A stretch of DNA of 64,000 nt from an uncultured Poribacteria bacterium (GCA_951828515.1 OX639992.1:4380217-4444216), one strand, 5' to 3'; shown: positions 51,319 to 60,773, counted from the first letter of the stretch. A program made the numbers and translations. Notes: generated by a model not told the origin, from the letters alone.

Positions 51319-52392
51319 ATGGCGGATAGTACCAAAATTAGACTCGATTTTCGCAAAAGCCTCGGGAGTTTCACCTTAGAAGTCGATTGCACGCTGGAAA
51401 AGAAGGTTTCGGCGTTTTTAGGTGTGTCTGGAAGTGGGAAAAGCACGCTTCTCAATTGCGTGAGTGGAACGCTGACACCGGATGAAGGTGAAATCGCTTT
51501 TGGAGACGAGATCCTTTACGCGTCTGCCTCTAAAATCAATCTACCACCTGAAAAGCGGCGGTTCGGCTATGTTTTTCAGGAGGGATACCTTTTTCCGCAT
51601 CTCACGGTTGCCCAGAACATCCGGTATGGACAACCTCCGTCATGGAAATCTTCGGATGCGATAGATGTTCTCGAAATTTCCGAATTGCTTCAGCGGTATC
51701 CAAAGGAGCTTTCTGGGGGACAACGTCAACGGGTCGCGATCGCACGGGCACTCGCCATGAAACCACGGATGCTCCTGATGGATGAGCCACTTGCCGCGCT
51801 TGATAGCGCACTCAAAGATCGAATTATACCCTATCTACACTACGTTAAAGAAGCCTTTGAAATACCAATCCTTTATATTACCCACGCCTTTTCCGAGGCG
51901 ATGGCACTCGCTGACGAGGCCTTCCTAATCGCTGATGGCGAAATTATGGCGAGCGGTGAACCTCACCGGTTGCTGACTGCGCCTTCCGCGATGCCCATCG
52001 CACAAATGACCGGGGTCGAAAACATTCTCTTCCTTCCTGTAAGGGCTTCAGATAAGGCACGCGGCTTGACTTCATTGGAAATGGGGGATCAATCCCTGAT
52101 TATACCTTATATCGATATTGAAGTCGGTGAGATAGTTCCCGTTGCTATCCGTGCTGAGGATATTATTATCTCGCTTGAACCGAATATCTCGCTGAGCGCG
52201 CGCAACATATTACCCGGAAAAATTCAGTACCTTGATGTCAAAAGTGAACGGACGTGGTTATCTATTCTCGTTGAATGGCATCATCTTGCGGTGAAGATCA
52301 CCCACGAAGCGCGAGATCAGTTGCAATTGAGAGAAGGATCAAAGGTTTACTGTGTTGTTAAGGCAAGCGCAATCAATCTTCTCTGGGATTGA
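51319..52392 (+). CDS. modC: Molybdate ABC transporter, ATP-binding protein
   Basis: A 357-residue ATPase. Walker A GVSGSGKSTLL, signature ELSGGQRQRVAIARAL, Walker B LLMDEPLAALD and the switch His in YITHAFSEAM are all present. The C-terminal ~65 residues (NILPGKIQYLDVKSERTW) form the MOP/TOBE-type domain that binds oxyanions and regulates the pump. It energises ModB. The ATG follows a GAACCGCAAGG repeat with no other ribosome binding site. Confidence 0.93.
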   Translation: MADSTKIRLDFRKSLGSFTLEVDCTLEKKVSAFLGVSGSGKSTLLNCVSGTLTPDEGEIAFGDEILYASASKINLPPEKRRFGYVFQEGYLFPHLTVAQNIRYGQPPSWKSSDAIDVLEISELLQRYPKELSGGQRQRVAIARALAMKPRMLLMDEPLAALDSALKDRIIPYLHYVKEAFEIPILYITHAFSEAMALADEAFLIADGEIMASGEPHRLLTAPSAMPIAQMTGVENILFLPVRASDKARGLTSLEMGDQSLIIPYIDIEVGEIVPVAIRAEDIIISLEPNISLSARNILPGKIQYLDVKSERTWLSILVEWHHLAVKITHEARDQLQLREGSKVYCVVKASAINLLWD

Positions 52393-52564
52393 GTTCTTTT
52401 ATCTGTGAAAATTGGTAGGTGCGGTTTCTAACCGCACTGGATTTTACCCAAAAACCTTGTATAAACGATAGTGAATCTTGGAAGTAAATTGACGTTTTGT
52501 AGCATAAACTTTTAGTTTGTGCTTCTTCCAGCCCGGTAGGTGCGGTTTCTAACGGCACTGGGTT
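52393..52564. repeat. Gap with GGTGCGGTT-type palindromes
   Basis: Two copies of GGTGCGGTTTCTAAC-type palindromes with a shared tail (52413-52453 and 52530-52564) flank an AGCATAAACT-type repeat (52499-52520). The second copy supplies the stop codon of the convergent coaE gene. Confidence 0.65.
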
Positions 52565-53215
52565 TTAGCCTTCACGCCTCTGAAGTTTCTCCCAAAGTGC
52601 ATCCACCTGTCTGTAGAGTTCTTCAGATGTCCCGTCGTTCTCTATAACAACGTCCGCATACTTGACTTTCTCCTTAACCGGCATCTGTGAATCAATCCGC
52701 GCTTGAACCTCGGTTTCGGTAAGCGGTCTTCCGTGTGCCACGCTGCGTTCCAAGGTGCGTCTTAACTGCGTCTCCGGAGTTGCCGCCACGACGACAATCA
52801 GATCGACCGTATCATAAGCACCCGCCTCAATGAGGAGTGGTGCGTCGAGTAGCACGATGCACGTTGGATCTTCCGTGACGAGTTGGCGCGCCTGTCCGCG
52901 TGAACGTTCGATAATCAACGGATGCAGGATGCTGTTCAACCTTTCACGAGCGGCTTTATCTTTAAAGACGATAGCTCCAAGTTTTTTTCGACTCACGTCT
53001 CCAGACGCTTCGAGAATATCCTGTCCGAACGCGTCGGTGAGTTCACCGATAACAGGGCTATCCGCCTTCAGAAGTTGGTGTCCGATTTCATCTGCATTGA
53101 TCTGAATCGCACCCTTTTCCGCGAGGAGATTTGAGACGGTTGTCTTTCCGCAGGCAATCCCACCTGTAATCCCAACGATGATACCGCGTGGACGGTCTGT
53201 TGTTGCTGTTTCCAT
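52565..53215 (-). CDS. coaE: Dephospho-CoA kinase
   Basis: About 216 residues, the last step of CoA synthesis. P-loop GITGGIACGKTTVSNLL, NADEIGHQLL, the LID-like FKDKAARERLNSILHP, and VLLDAPLLIEAG are family hallmarks. The start is ATG 53215 (METATTDRPRG); an upstream in-frame ATG at 53251 overlaps the promoter. The -10 ends about 7 nt before the ATG, so the message would be almost leaderless. Confidence 0.92.
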   Translation of the reverse strand: METATTDRPRGIIVGITGGIACGKTTVSNLLAEKGAIQINADEIGHQLLKADSPVIGELTDAFGQDILEASGDVSRKKLGAIVFKDKAARERLNSILHPLIIERSRGQARQLVTEDPTCIVLLDAPLLIEAGAYDTVDLIVVVAATPETQLRRTLERSVAHGRPLTETEVQARIDSQMPVKEKVKYADVVIENDGTSEELYRQVDALWEKLQRREG

Positions 53216-53222
53216 AATCTTG

Positions 53223-53251
53223 AGTGTATACCACCCACCAAAATTTGTCAA
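53223..53251 (-). promoter_or_regulatory. Promoter of coaE
   Basis: Minus strand: TTGACA (53251-53246), then TACACT (53228-53223) 17 bp on, or TATACA 15 bp on. Very close to the start codon. Confidence 0.5.
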
Positions 53252-53261
53252 CGTCCTCCCC

Positions 53262-53330
53262 TGTAGGAGGGATCTCCGAATCCCGACAATATTGGTTCTC
53301 CTGTAGGAGGGATCTCCGAATCCCGACTCT
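53262..53330. repeat. Two copies of a variant dispersed repeat
   Basis: GGGATCTCCGAATCCC at 53268 and 53305, variants of GGGAACTCCGATTCCC with paired changes in the arms that keep the palindrome. This is good evidence the palindrome matters. Confidence 0.7.
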
Positions 53331-53408
53331 TTTTTCTGGTTGCGACAATTTTCTACGTTTTCGCTGGCGAGGTTTCCAACCGCGCCCCTTGATAACTCCT
53401 AATTTCGA

Positions 53409-53437
53409 TTGACACCCACAACCTCTTCTGCTATGAT
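53409..53437 (+). promoter_or_regulatory. Promoter of SDR gene
   Basis: TTGACA (53409-53414) and TATGAT (53432-53437), 17-bp spacer. Confidence 0.75.
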
Positions 53438-53482
53438 ATTAACCCACTACATCTATTTTCATTTGGAAAGGGAAGATTTTTC

Positions 53483-54313
53483 ATGGGAAGATTAGAGGGC
53501 AAAGTCGCAATCGTAACGGGTGCCGCCAGAGGACATGCCGAGGCAGTCGCAAGACGTTTCGCAAAAGAAGGTGCCGCGGTTTCCATCTGTGATGTGATTC
53601 CAGTGGAAGAGTTAGAGGCAAAAGTCGGTTCGGAGATTAGAGCCGCCGGCGGGGACGTGATCTGTTTTGAGACCGATGTTTCACAAGAAGCACCCGTCGA
53701 TGAAATGATCGCAGCAACCATCGAAAAATTCGGCACTGTTGATATACTCGCCAACGTCGTCGGTATAGCAGGACCAACGAAAGATGTCTGGGACATGAGT
53801 TTGGAGGAATGGAGACGCACGCTTGAGGTCAACCTCGATTCGTTGTTTATCTGTTCTAAGGCTGTCCTACCGGAGATGATTCGTAAGCAATACGGAAAGA
53901 TTATAAACTTCAGTTCTGGAACCGGCAAACAGCCACTTTCGCACAGAGCACCGTATGCGACCTCAAAGATGGGTGTCATCGGTTTCACACGCACGCTCGC
54001 TGCTGATGTCGGACGTTACAATATTACCGTCAACGCCATCTGTCCGGGGGGGCACATGGAGAGAAGTCTTGAACTCGCACGGGGCAGGGCTGAATACATG
54101 AATAGGTCCTTCGATGAAGACGCATTACGTGAGCGGTACGGGAAAACGAACCCAAAAAGCGTTATTGCCGGTAGATGGTGTTCGGATGAGGGATATAGCG
54201 ATAAAGGTTCAGGGTCTGAGGACGCCGCGGCGTTGGCGGTCTTTCTCGCCTCAGAGGATTCCGCAAACATGACAGGTCAAGACATCAACACCGGTGGCAC
54301 AGTAATGTGGTAG
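53483..54313 (+). CDS. Divergent short-chain dehydrogenase/reductase
   Basis: A 276-residue SDR-like protein. The cofactor motif reads VTGAARGHAEAVAR, so the last Gly of the usual TG-x3-G-x-G is Ala, and NNAG reads ILANVVGIAG. The Ser in NFSSGTGKQ and Tyr-x3-Lys in PYATSKMGV are present. An insert near residues 190-235 (MERSLELARGRAEYMNRSF) is longer than in classical SDRs. It may use a different cofactor or substrate. GGGAAG lies before the ATG, and it has its own promoter. Confidence 0.82.
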   Translation: MGRLEGKVAIVTGAARGHAEAVARRFAKEGAAVSICDVIPVEELEAKVGSEIRAAGGDVICFETDVSQEAPVDEMIAATIEKFGTVDILANVVGIAGPTKDVWDMSLEEWRRTLEVNLDSLFICSKAVLPEMIRKQYGKIINFSSGTGKQPLSHRAPYATSKMGVIGFTRTLAADVGRYNITVNAICPGGHMERSLELARGRAEYMNRSFDEDALRERYGKTNPKSVIAGRWCSDEGYSDKGSGSEDAAALAVFLASEDSANMTGQDINTGGTVMW

Positions 54314-54885
54314 TTATAGGTTCGTCCCAAACCCAGTAGGTGCGGTTTCTAACCAGGGTTCCCGCCCATTACTGGGAAGGGACACCAGATTGTCCTTACC
54401 TCATTTCCTATTTACAATTCGCTCTCCTCCCCGCTGGCGAGGTTTCTAACCTCGCCATTCACGTAATGTTTCCAACCAAATTGGCTTCAACCTAAACTCG
54501 GTAGGTGCGGTTTCTAACCAGGGTTCCCGCCCGTTACTGGGAAGGGACGCCGGATTGCCCTAACCTTATTTCCTGCTTACAATTCGCTCTTCTCCCCTCA
54601 ATTCGCTCTCCTCCCCGCTGGCGAGGTTTCCTAACCTCGCCTTGTCTTTACTTTTCGTACTTGATCCTTACGATGCCAATCAGAAATATGTTCCTTCCCC
54701 TCTTCAGCCCCAGCGGGGCGACATGTCTGTAGAAAAACGTTATCCCTCTCTCCAAAGCCCCAGCGGGGCGACATGTCTGTATATTCCACCGATTCAATTG
54801 GCATCTGTTTCCCAAATATGCTATAGTAATGTTAAGCAAAATTTATATCATAACCGAATTCATTGATTTATAAAAGGGACTATAT
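54314..54885. repeat. Repeat-packed boundary of the defence-like island
   Basis: A unit of about 110-130 bp starting with GGTGCGGTTTCTAACCAGGG occurs twice (from 54338 and from 54502, offset about 165 bp), each followed by a CCGCTGGCGAGG palindrome (54437, 54617). Then two copies of a CCCCAGCGGGGCGACATG repeat lie 52 bp apart (54708-54735 and 54760-54785). No gene is seen. Repeat density is the highest in the window and marks the left edge of the island. Confidence 0.75.
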
Positions 54886-56721
54886 ATGTATCTTAAAGAA
54901 ATCTATCTCGAAAACACCGGGCCTATCTCAAAATGCCATGTCAAGCCACGATTTGATGATAACGGAAACCCACTCCCTGTAGTAATTGTCGGTCCCAATG
55001 GATCAGGCAAAAGCATTTTTCTCTCTTACATCGTTGACGCACTTATGGAGTTCGCGAAGCAACCTTTCCGTGACATTGTACCTCCGGATGGTTTAGGCAC
55101 ACCATATTTCCGCGTCATTCACCCAAGGGCGATAAGAAGTGGAGAGTCATTTAGCATGAGTCTCCTACATTTCAAAGCGAACAATGACAACTTGTACTAT
55201 TGTGAGAAAGCTGGAGTGCTTGACCCAGAGACCTATTCTCCAAGCGTGAAATCTCTATTTACTCAGGTATGGAACTGGCCAACAGATGAAGCCCACAAGA
55301 ATGTGTCAGCCAACAGAAAGACTGTTGAAACTGAAATGAAAAACGGTTCTCATGCCTTTTTCCCCGCGAGTTGACATGAAGACCCAGTCTGGCTAAACCC
55401 TAAAAGTCTGAAAGTCAAAATGGACGCTCGGGCGAATCGCCGGTCTAAAAACGATCTTGACAAACCTCTTCAATTGGAAGGTTGCGCGGATGAAAATATT
55501 AGTTGGATATTAGATGTATTATTTGACGCAGCAGTTGATTTTGATGTAATACAGAAACTTCAGGTGGGGTTGGTTCTGAGTGGCACAGAGAGTAGAGACT
55601 GGAACAATTCGCAAGTTCTTCAGCGAGCTCGGCAGAATATTGAACGCATATTGCGAGCGGTAGTGCAAGATAACCAGGCTAAACTACAGCGAAGACTTCG
55701 GAACAATCAAGAGCATAGACTTGCCATACAGTTGGGTAATGGACAGGTAATTCCTAATCTACAGTCGTTATCACAAGGACAATCGCAGTTGTTTCATCTA
55801 TTCAGCACAATTATTCGATATGGTGAACGTAGCGATCTCAACATGAGTATTCGTCTTTCTGATATTATTGGTCTTGTCGTCATAGATGAAATTGCATCTC
55901 ATTTGCATCCAACACTTCAACACGATGTCCTTCCAAAACTTATAAAATTGTTTCCCAAAGTCCAATTCATCGTGTCATCTCACTCTCTGCTATTTCTGCT
56001 CGGTATGGAAAAGAGATTCGGCTCAGATGGGCTTTCCATTCTCGAATTACCAGATGGGGACAGGATTAATAGTGAGCGGTTTTCTGAATTCGGGAAGGCA
56101 TTTGAATACTATCAAGATACAGAACGCTTTGAAAGCGAGATAAAACAGCTTATTGCGGAGATAACTAAGCCTGTTGTGATGACAGAAGGAAAATTAGATG
56201 TTCTCTACATTCAAACAGCATTGAAACTGCTTGGAGAAGGGGAACTTTTGGATTCTTTGGAAATTAGACCTGTTGGTAATAAGGGGAAAAAAGGCGATGA
56301 GGATGGAGGAAAGAATGGATTAAATCGTGTCCTAAACTTTCATAAGAAGGATCCCTCGTTGATGAATCAACCGATATTACTGCTTTATGATTGGGATACA
56401 AGTAAACCAGCGGAACAGATTGAGAAACTTTGGGTGAGATCTATTCTACATAATCCTAAAAATACCAAAGCAAAAAAAGGTGTTGAAAACCTTTTTCCCA
56501 TAGATCTTTTTGAGGAGCGTTTCTACAAAACGGATGTCAAAGAGGGTGACTACGGGGAGCACAGCACCATCACTAAATTCCAAAAAAAAGAATTTTGCAA
56601 CTGGATTTGTGAACACGGGAGTGCTTCTGATTTTGAGGAGTTTAAGGGAATAGTGAAAATTCTTGAAGAGTTTGTTAAAGCCCATCAGTCGCCTCCGGAT
56701 CAGCAGCCAGCATCCGAATAA
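54886..56721 (+). pseudogene. OLD-type ATPase/TOPRIM nuclease interrupted by an in-frame TGA
   Basis: One frame of 612 codons runs from 54886 to 56721, broken only by TGA at 55372. The N-terminal part has Walker A VIVGPNGSGKSIFL; later come LSQGQSQLFHL (signature-like), Walker B GLVVIDEIASHLHP and FIVSSHSL, then a TOPRIM-like part with MTEGKLDVLYIQTA (Glu) and LLYDWDTSK (Asp-x-Asp). This is the layout of OLD-family nucleases such as GajA. The residues around the stop (PAS-stop-HEDPVWLN) fit a conserved R-H/Y-E-D/E-P-x-W-L-N block, so Arg CGA probably became TGA. It may be dead, or be read through or made as two pieces (restart ATG at 55420). A methyltransferase gene follows 31 bp later. Confidence 0.7.
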
Positions 56722-56752
56722 TAGACTGTCTGTCTTATCAAAAGGGAAATGT

Positions 56753-58519
56753 ATGAACCGACAACACACAAACAGTGAAGACACCATCACCACCCTATTC
56801 GTCGAAATCCTGATGCCGATGAGTGCCACGTGGCGTATCCACGAGCAGACAACGAAACCGCTCGTCGAAAACCAAGGCAAGCCTGATGCGATCATCCGAA
56901 CGGTTGAACGATATCCAATGGCGGTTGAGGTGAAAATTGACTACAAGCGCGGTCCCAATGAAACAGGCGAAAAACAGGCACGTGAACAGTATTTAGGCAA
57001 GACCCTCGGAATGACGCTGGAAACGCTCACCAGCGCAATAGCAATCCGCCTCCCCTACAGATTCCGCACAATGCCGCGTGACGAGATCCGCCAGAATTTA
57101 GAAACATCAAATGATTTCGCGTATGCCCTCCTCAGCATTGATGACCCCCGCAGATTTCCAAAAAAGGGATGGCTTCACGGCAGCATCTCCGACATCGCAA
57201 CCGCTATCCGTATCGGTGCAACCCCTATCACTAAAATTGAGAGAGCCGCTGAAGTGTTAGAAAACGGCATCCATCGCGCTGCTGTTATCGTTAATGGCGC
57301 AATCCAGCACCGACCGCATATCGGCGAAAGGATAGGCGAACTCCTCGTGCAGGAACCCGGGGAGCAGACGACACAAATGGCGATGCTGATTATCAGCAAT
57401 GCGCTGGTGTTCCAGAGCTCCCTCGCACGCAAGCCAGATTTGGAAACCGTTCCGTCGCTTAGTGAATTCACCGCCGATTACGGACAACTCGATTCAGACG
57501 AGGTTCTCCGCGCATGGCGAGAAATCCAAAAGGTTAACTATGCCCCGATTTTCAACGTCGCCTATAATCTCGTCGAGACGCTCGCCGCTGATGATAAACT
57601 CGTTGGTGAGATTTTGAGTGTCCTCCGCGATACTGCCCGCGAGTTAGAGAAAATGGGACTGGCACAAGAACATGAACTCGCGGGGATCGTGTTCCAGAAA
57701 CTCATTGATAATCGGAAAATTCTCAAGGCGAACTACACCCGTCCTGAATCCTCGGCACTCCTCTGTGCCCTCGCATTACCCGAACTCAAAACAGATCCGA
57801 AAAAACTAAAAATCGCAGATTTCGCCTGTGGCACCGGTTCACTTCTCAATGGTGTCTATCAACGCTTATTGATGCTTTACGAGCAGACGAGCGGTAAGGG
57901 AGAAACTATTCATCAGTACATGATGGAAAATAATCTCGTCGGATGTGACATCCTACCGAACGCGGCACACCTGACAGCCTCCATCATTGCAAGTACCTAT
58001 CCTGACATTCGTATTGGTGGCACACGCATCCATACGATGCCCTATGGCACGCAGCGCGCCGATGGACTTTACGCCATCGGTGCCCTTAACCTTCTCAGTG
58101 ATCCGGCTGGAACGCTACCGTTAGACCTCGGCACAACGGAGACTGCCACTGGGCAAGGTACTGAAACTATCGAACTCCGAGACGCTTTCAAGCATGGCGA
58201 ATTCGACCTCGTTATCCAGAATCCACCCTATACGCGAAGTGGTGCCGATAGTAACTCTAATCTGCCTAAGAGTATTTTCGCCGACAAAAAGGAGACAGCG
58301 GCAATGCAAGCATCGCGTCGGGCACAGGGACGGCGGCTCGGAGGCAACAATCCTGGGGCGGGTCCCGACTTTGTCGATCTCGCCGACAGAATGCTGAAAC
58401 GCAACGGCACAATGGCATTTGTGTTGCCTGTCACAGCGATCACGGGAAGTAGTTGGCAAAAGGTTCGGAAATTGTGGGCAGGGGAATATACTGATGTAGG
58501 AATTCATGCAACCAACTGA
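56753..58519 (+). CDS. Nuclease-methyltransferase fusion (type IIG-like), C-terminally truncated
   Basis: A 588-residue protein. Near residue 45, GKPDAIIRTVERYPMAVEVK is a PD-x(n)-E-x-K nuclease signature; a helical linker follows, then an N6-adenine methyltransferase with SAM motif I (ADFACGTGSLLNGVY, about residue 365) and the catalytic DLVIQNPPYTRSG. Relatives continue for several hundred residues with target recognition; here the protein ends at WAGEYTDVGIHATN. The start is ATG 56753 after AAAGGG. The reading frame ends inside the start of the next gene, with a 14-nt overlap. A recombination joint near 58480-58505 is likely. As it stands, specificity is probably lost. Confidence 0.75.
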   Translation: MNRQHTNSEDTITTLFVEILMPMSATWRIHEQTTKPLVENQGKPDAIIRTVERYPMAVEVKIDYKRGPNETGEKQAREQYLGKTLGMTLETLTSAIAIRLPYRFRTMPRDEIRQNLETSNDFAYALLSIDDPRRFPKKGWLHGSISDIATAIRIGATPITKIERAAEVLENGIHRAAVIVNGAIQHRPHIGERIGELLVQEPGEQTTQMAMLIISNALVFQSSLARKPDLETVPSLSEFTADYGQLDSDEVLRAWREIQKVNYAPIFNVAYNLVETLAADDKLVGEILSVLRDTARELEKMGLAQEHELAGIVFQKLIDNRKILKANYTRPESSALLCALALPELKTDPKKLKIADFACGTGSLLNGVYQRLLMLYEQTSGKGETIHQYMMENNLVGCDILPNAAHLTASIIASTYPDIRIGGTRIHTMPYGTQRADGLYAIGALNLLSDPAGTLPLDLGTTETATGQGTETIELRDAFKHGEFDLVIQNPPYTRSGADSNSNLPKSIFADKKETAAMQASRRAQGRRLGGNNPGAGPDFVDLADRMLKRNGTMAFVLPVTAITGSSWQKVRKLWAGEYTDVGIHATN

Positions 58520-58917
58520 CTATAATAATAACGTTTTTATCAATTGCCCATTTGACTCAGATTACAAACACTTGTTTGATGCAATGGTATTTGCAATACA
58601 TGATTGTGGTTTCATTGCCCGTTGTACACTTGAAGAAGAAGACGCGAGCGAAGTTTGAATTGATAAAATCTATAATATAATTGCAGATTGCCGCTATGGA
58701 ATTCATGATATATCCCGAACACAATTAGACGCGACTTCCGGTTTCCCTCGGTTTAATATGCCCTTGGAATTGGGAATTTTTCTGGGCGCAAAGAAATTTG
58801 GGATAGAAGCACAAAAAAGGAAAAAATGCCTAATATTGGATACCGAACCGTATCGGTATCAACAGTTTGTTTCTGATATTGCCGGTCAGGACATTCAGGC
58901 ACATAACAACAATTCTA

Positions 58918-60159
58918 GTGCTGTGTCAACCTTCTGTTGAAGGATATTGTCTCTTGAGTTTGATCCGTGCATCGTCGGTCGTAAACCGCCAGTGGACCGT
59001 GGCACGTTGCTGATTTCTCTGGTTTGGTTTCCATGCCTGCACCTCGCGTTTGAGGGTCTCTTGATCCGGGATACGCCTACAAAGACACTGTCGGCTGAGG
59101 ACGGAAAACTCAATCTCGGCGATGTTCAACCAACTGCCATGCTTCGGGGTATAGGGAAACTCCAACTTTTCAGCGATCCGCTCGGAACCTCTTGGGTATC
59201 AAAGGCTTTATACAACGAACCTGGCTTGTGTGTATTGAGATTATCGCAAACCAGCAGAATCTTTTCTGCGTCTGGAAAATGCACCTCCACGATATCTCGA
59301 CAGATATGTGCGAAATCAATGCTCATGCGTTGGTCAGTGACTTCGACATGTCGAAACCCGAAAAAGGGTGCGAAAATCATAAACAGATTGCTCACGCCAT
59401 TGCGTTTATATTCAGGATCATATCGGTAAGGTTTCCCCGGCCTGAGCGGCAGCGGTGGACGCATTTTCTGAAGGTGTTGTTTACTCGTCTCATCCACACA
59501 CACCACAGGATACCTCGGGTCTTCAGGGCACTCATAGAGGTCTAAGATGCCTTCCATCGCCGTCACGAACGCCTCGGAAGCTTCTGCTGGGATACACCAC
59601 TGCTGCTTGCGCCAAGGACGCAGTTCGTTTTTTTTAGCACCTGTCGGATGCTTTCATGAGAAATACTTGAAAAATGGTGGAGCTCCACCATTTTCTCAGC
59701 TAACAGCCGCAGCGTCCAGCAAGCATACCCTTCTGGCGGATCGGAACAGGCCAAGGCGATGAGATGTGCCTCTTTTTCGCCATCAAACTTCTTCGGTCTT
59801 GAGACCTGAGATGGCTTTCTTGGGATCAGGGCGGCTTCGAGACCTTCAACGGCAAAGGTTTTACGCACGCGCTGAATAGTAGGCAGTGAGACATCAACAG
59901 CTGCTTTTATCGCCTTATCAGGATAGGCGGGTCCAAACTCGCCTGCGTCTGCTTTCAACAAGATCCGGGCGTGCGTGAGTTTTCTCGCAGATGCCGTGCC
60001 TGAAGTCGTTAGAGTTATCAGAGAATCTCGTTGGTCCTTGTCAAGGAGAACGGGGTAGCGTTTCGCTGGCATAACAGACTCCAACTGAGAGGATTTATTA
60101 CGGGGACACTCAGCATACCCGTTTTCACAATAACTTTCAATAGAAACTTGACACACTAC
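58918..60159 (-). mobile_element. IS630-type insertion sequence, 1242 bp
   Basis: Inserted at TA (58916-58917 and 60160-60161 are the duplicated TA). Ends are imperfect inverted repeats of about 36 bp: the left begins GTGCTGTGTCAACCTTCTG and the right, reversed, GTAGTGTGTCAAGTTTCTA. The transposase lies on the minus strand. TA duplication and the DDE transposase agree with IS630/Tc1. Confidence 0.88.
58926..60072 (-). pseudogene. IS630-type transposase with two frame changes
   Basis: The N-terminal helix-turn-helix part starts at 60072 (MPAKRYPVLLDKDQRDSL). After VLKKTN the frame changes at a run of eight A (plus strand T8 at 59628-59635), where a -1 slip restores a typical sequence up to CVDETSKQHLQ (first Asp) and LVCDNLNTHKPG (second Asp). 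A second change near 59175 is a 1-nt loss: the correct frame resumes as ERIAEKLEFPYTPKHGSWLN, with the Glu in NIAEIEF. The first may be programmed frameshifting, as in other IS elements; the second looks like damage, so the copy is probably inactive. Confidence 0.75.
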
Positions 60160-60404
60160 TAGAGAAGTTATAATGCACGTCCGGAATTGGCTCCGCACTG
60201 CATCCAGACGCGAAACAATTCCAAGTGGGGGCATCATTTGGGAGCGTTACCAAGAGTTTATGGAAAAATTGCCTCAAACCGCGCGAGAAGCTCGGCTAAT
60301 AGTTGAAGAGTTAATATTTAACGATTATACTTTGTTGGTAGCACAGTGGTTGGAAAGTAAGGGTGATTAGCATAATCCAACATAGTTCTAAGGAGGTAGT
60401 CAAA

Positions 60405-60668
60405 GTGGCAAGAGGACGGACCATCAAGTTTCCTCCCAAACGTGGGAAACTTACAAGAAGCCAAGCGAAACGAGCTGTAGAGAAGGTTCTTTATGGTAAA
60501 GAAGGTAGTAGAAAAGCAGCGTCTTCAAACAAGCGGAAGCAGCACCGGACTACTTTCAGAGTTGGTCGTGATGCTCGGACGGGCAGATTTATAAGTCGTA
60601 AGGAAGCCGAACGTCGGAAGGCAACTGCTATCGTTGAAACTATCACAATACCGAAGCAGACGAAATAG
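60405..60668 (+). CDS. Small basic protein next to TIR-like gene
   Basis: An 87-residue, Lys/Arg-rich protein starting at GTG 60405 with AAGGAGG eight nt upstream. The C-terminal block VGRDARTGRFISRKEAERR is a recurring motif in small unnamed proteins, with no known role. It begins 34 bp after the TIR-like gene and may form a pair with it, for example as an antitoxin or adaptor; this is inference from position only. A hairpin follows the gene. Confidence 0.6.
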   Translation: MARGRTIKFPPKRGKLTRSQAKRAVEKVLYGKEGSRKAASSNKRKQHRTTFRVGRDARTGRFISRKEAERRKATAIVETITIPKQTK

Positions 60669-60737
60669 TTTCTTTCAAATAGTGGGATGGGATTATTACT
60701 TGTTCTTGATGTGATCTAAAGTTATTGATCCAATTTA

Positions 60738-60773
60738 AAACGCGCTGTAGGTTCCAGTGCCTATGGCGCGTTT
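60738..60773 (+). terminator. Hairpin after small basic protein
   Basis: AAACGCGC (60738-60745) and GCGCGTTT (60766-60773) form an 8-bp stem, and TAGG/CCTA pairs inside it. It ends the TIR-like transcript unit. Confidence 0.6.

Larger units (their letters stand above)
58506..60370 (+). pseudogene. TIR/deoxyribosyltransferase-like protein gene, split by IS630-type insertion
   Basis: The ATG at 58506 follows AGGA and opens a frame NNVFINCPFDSDYKHLF, then an in-frame TGA at 58656 (SEV-stop-IDKIYNII), then CRYGIHDISRTQLDA, FNMPLELGIFLGAKKFG and KKCLILDTEPYRYQQFVSD. It is interrupted at 58918 by the IS element. Removing 58918-60159 and one TA joins AACAATTCTA to GAGAAGTTATA in frame and gives HVRNWLRTASRRETIP ... 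QWLESKGD ending at 60370. The FINCPF...PLELG pattern resembles TIR and nucleoside deoxyribosyltransferase folds, with the Glu of PLELG as likely active-site residue. Such proteins often degrade NAD or nucleotides in defence; that is inference. Confidence 0.7.

Noticed and set aside
54886-58658. TGA as a sense codon in this organism
   Set aside because: Several intact genes here end in TGA (for example the GldG-like gene at 16056 and the gene at 47485), so recoding of all TGA is not supported.
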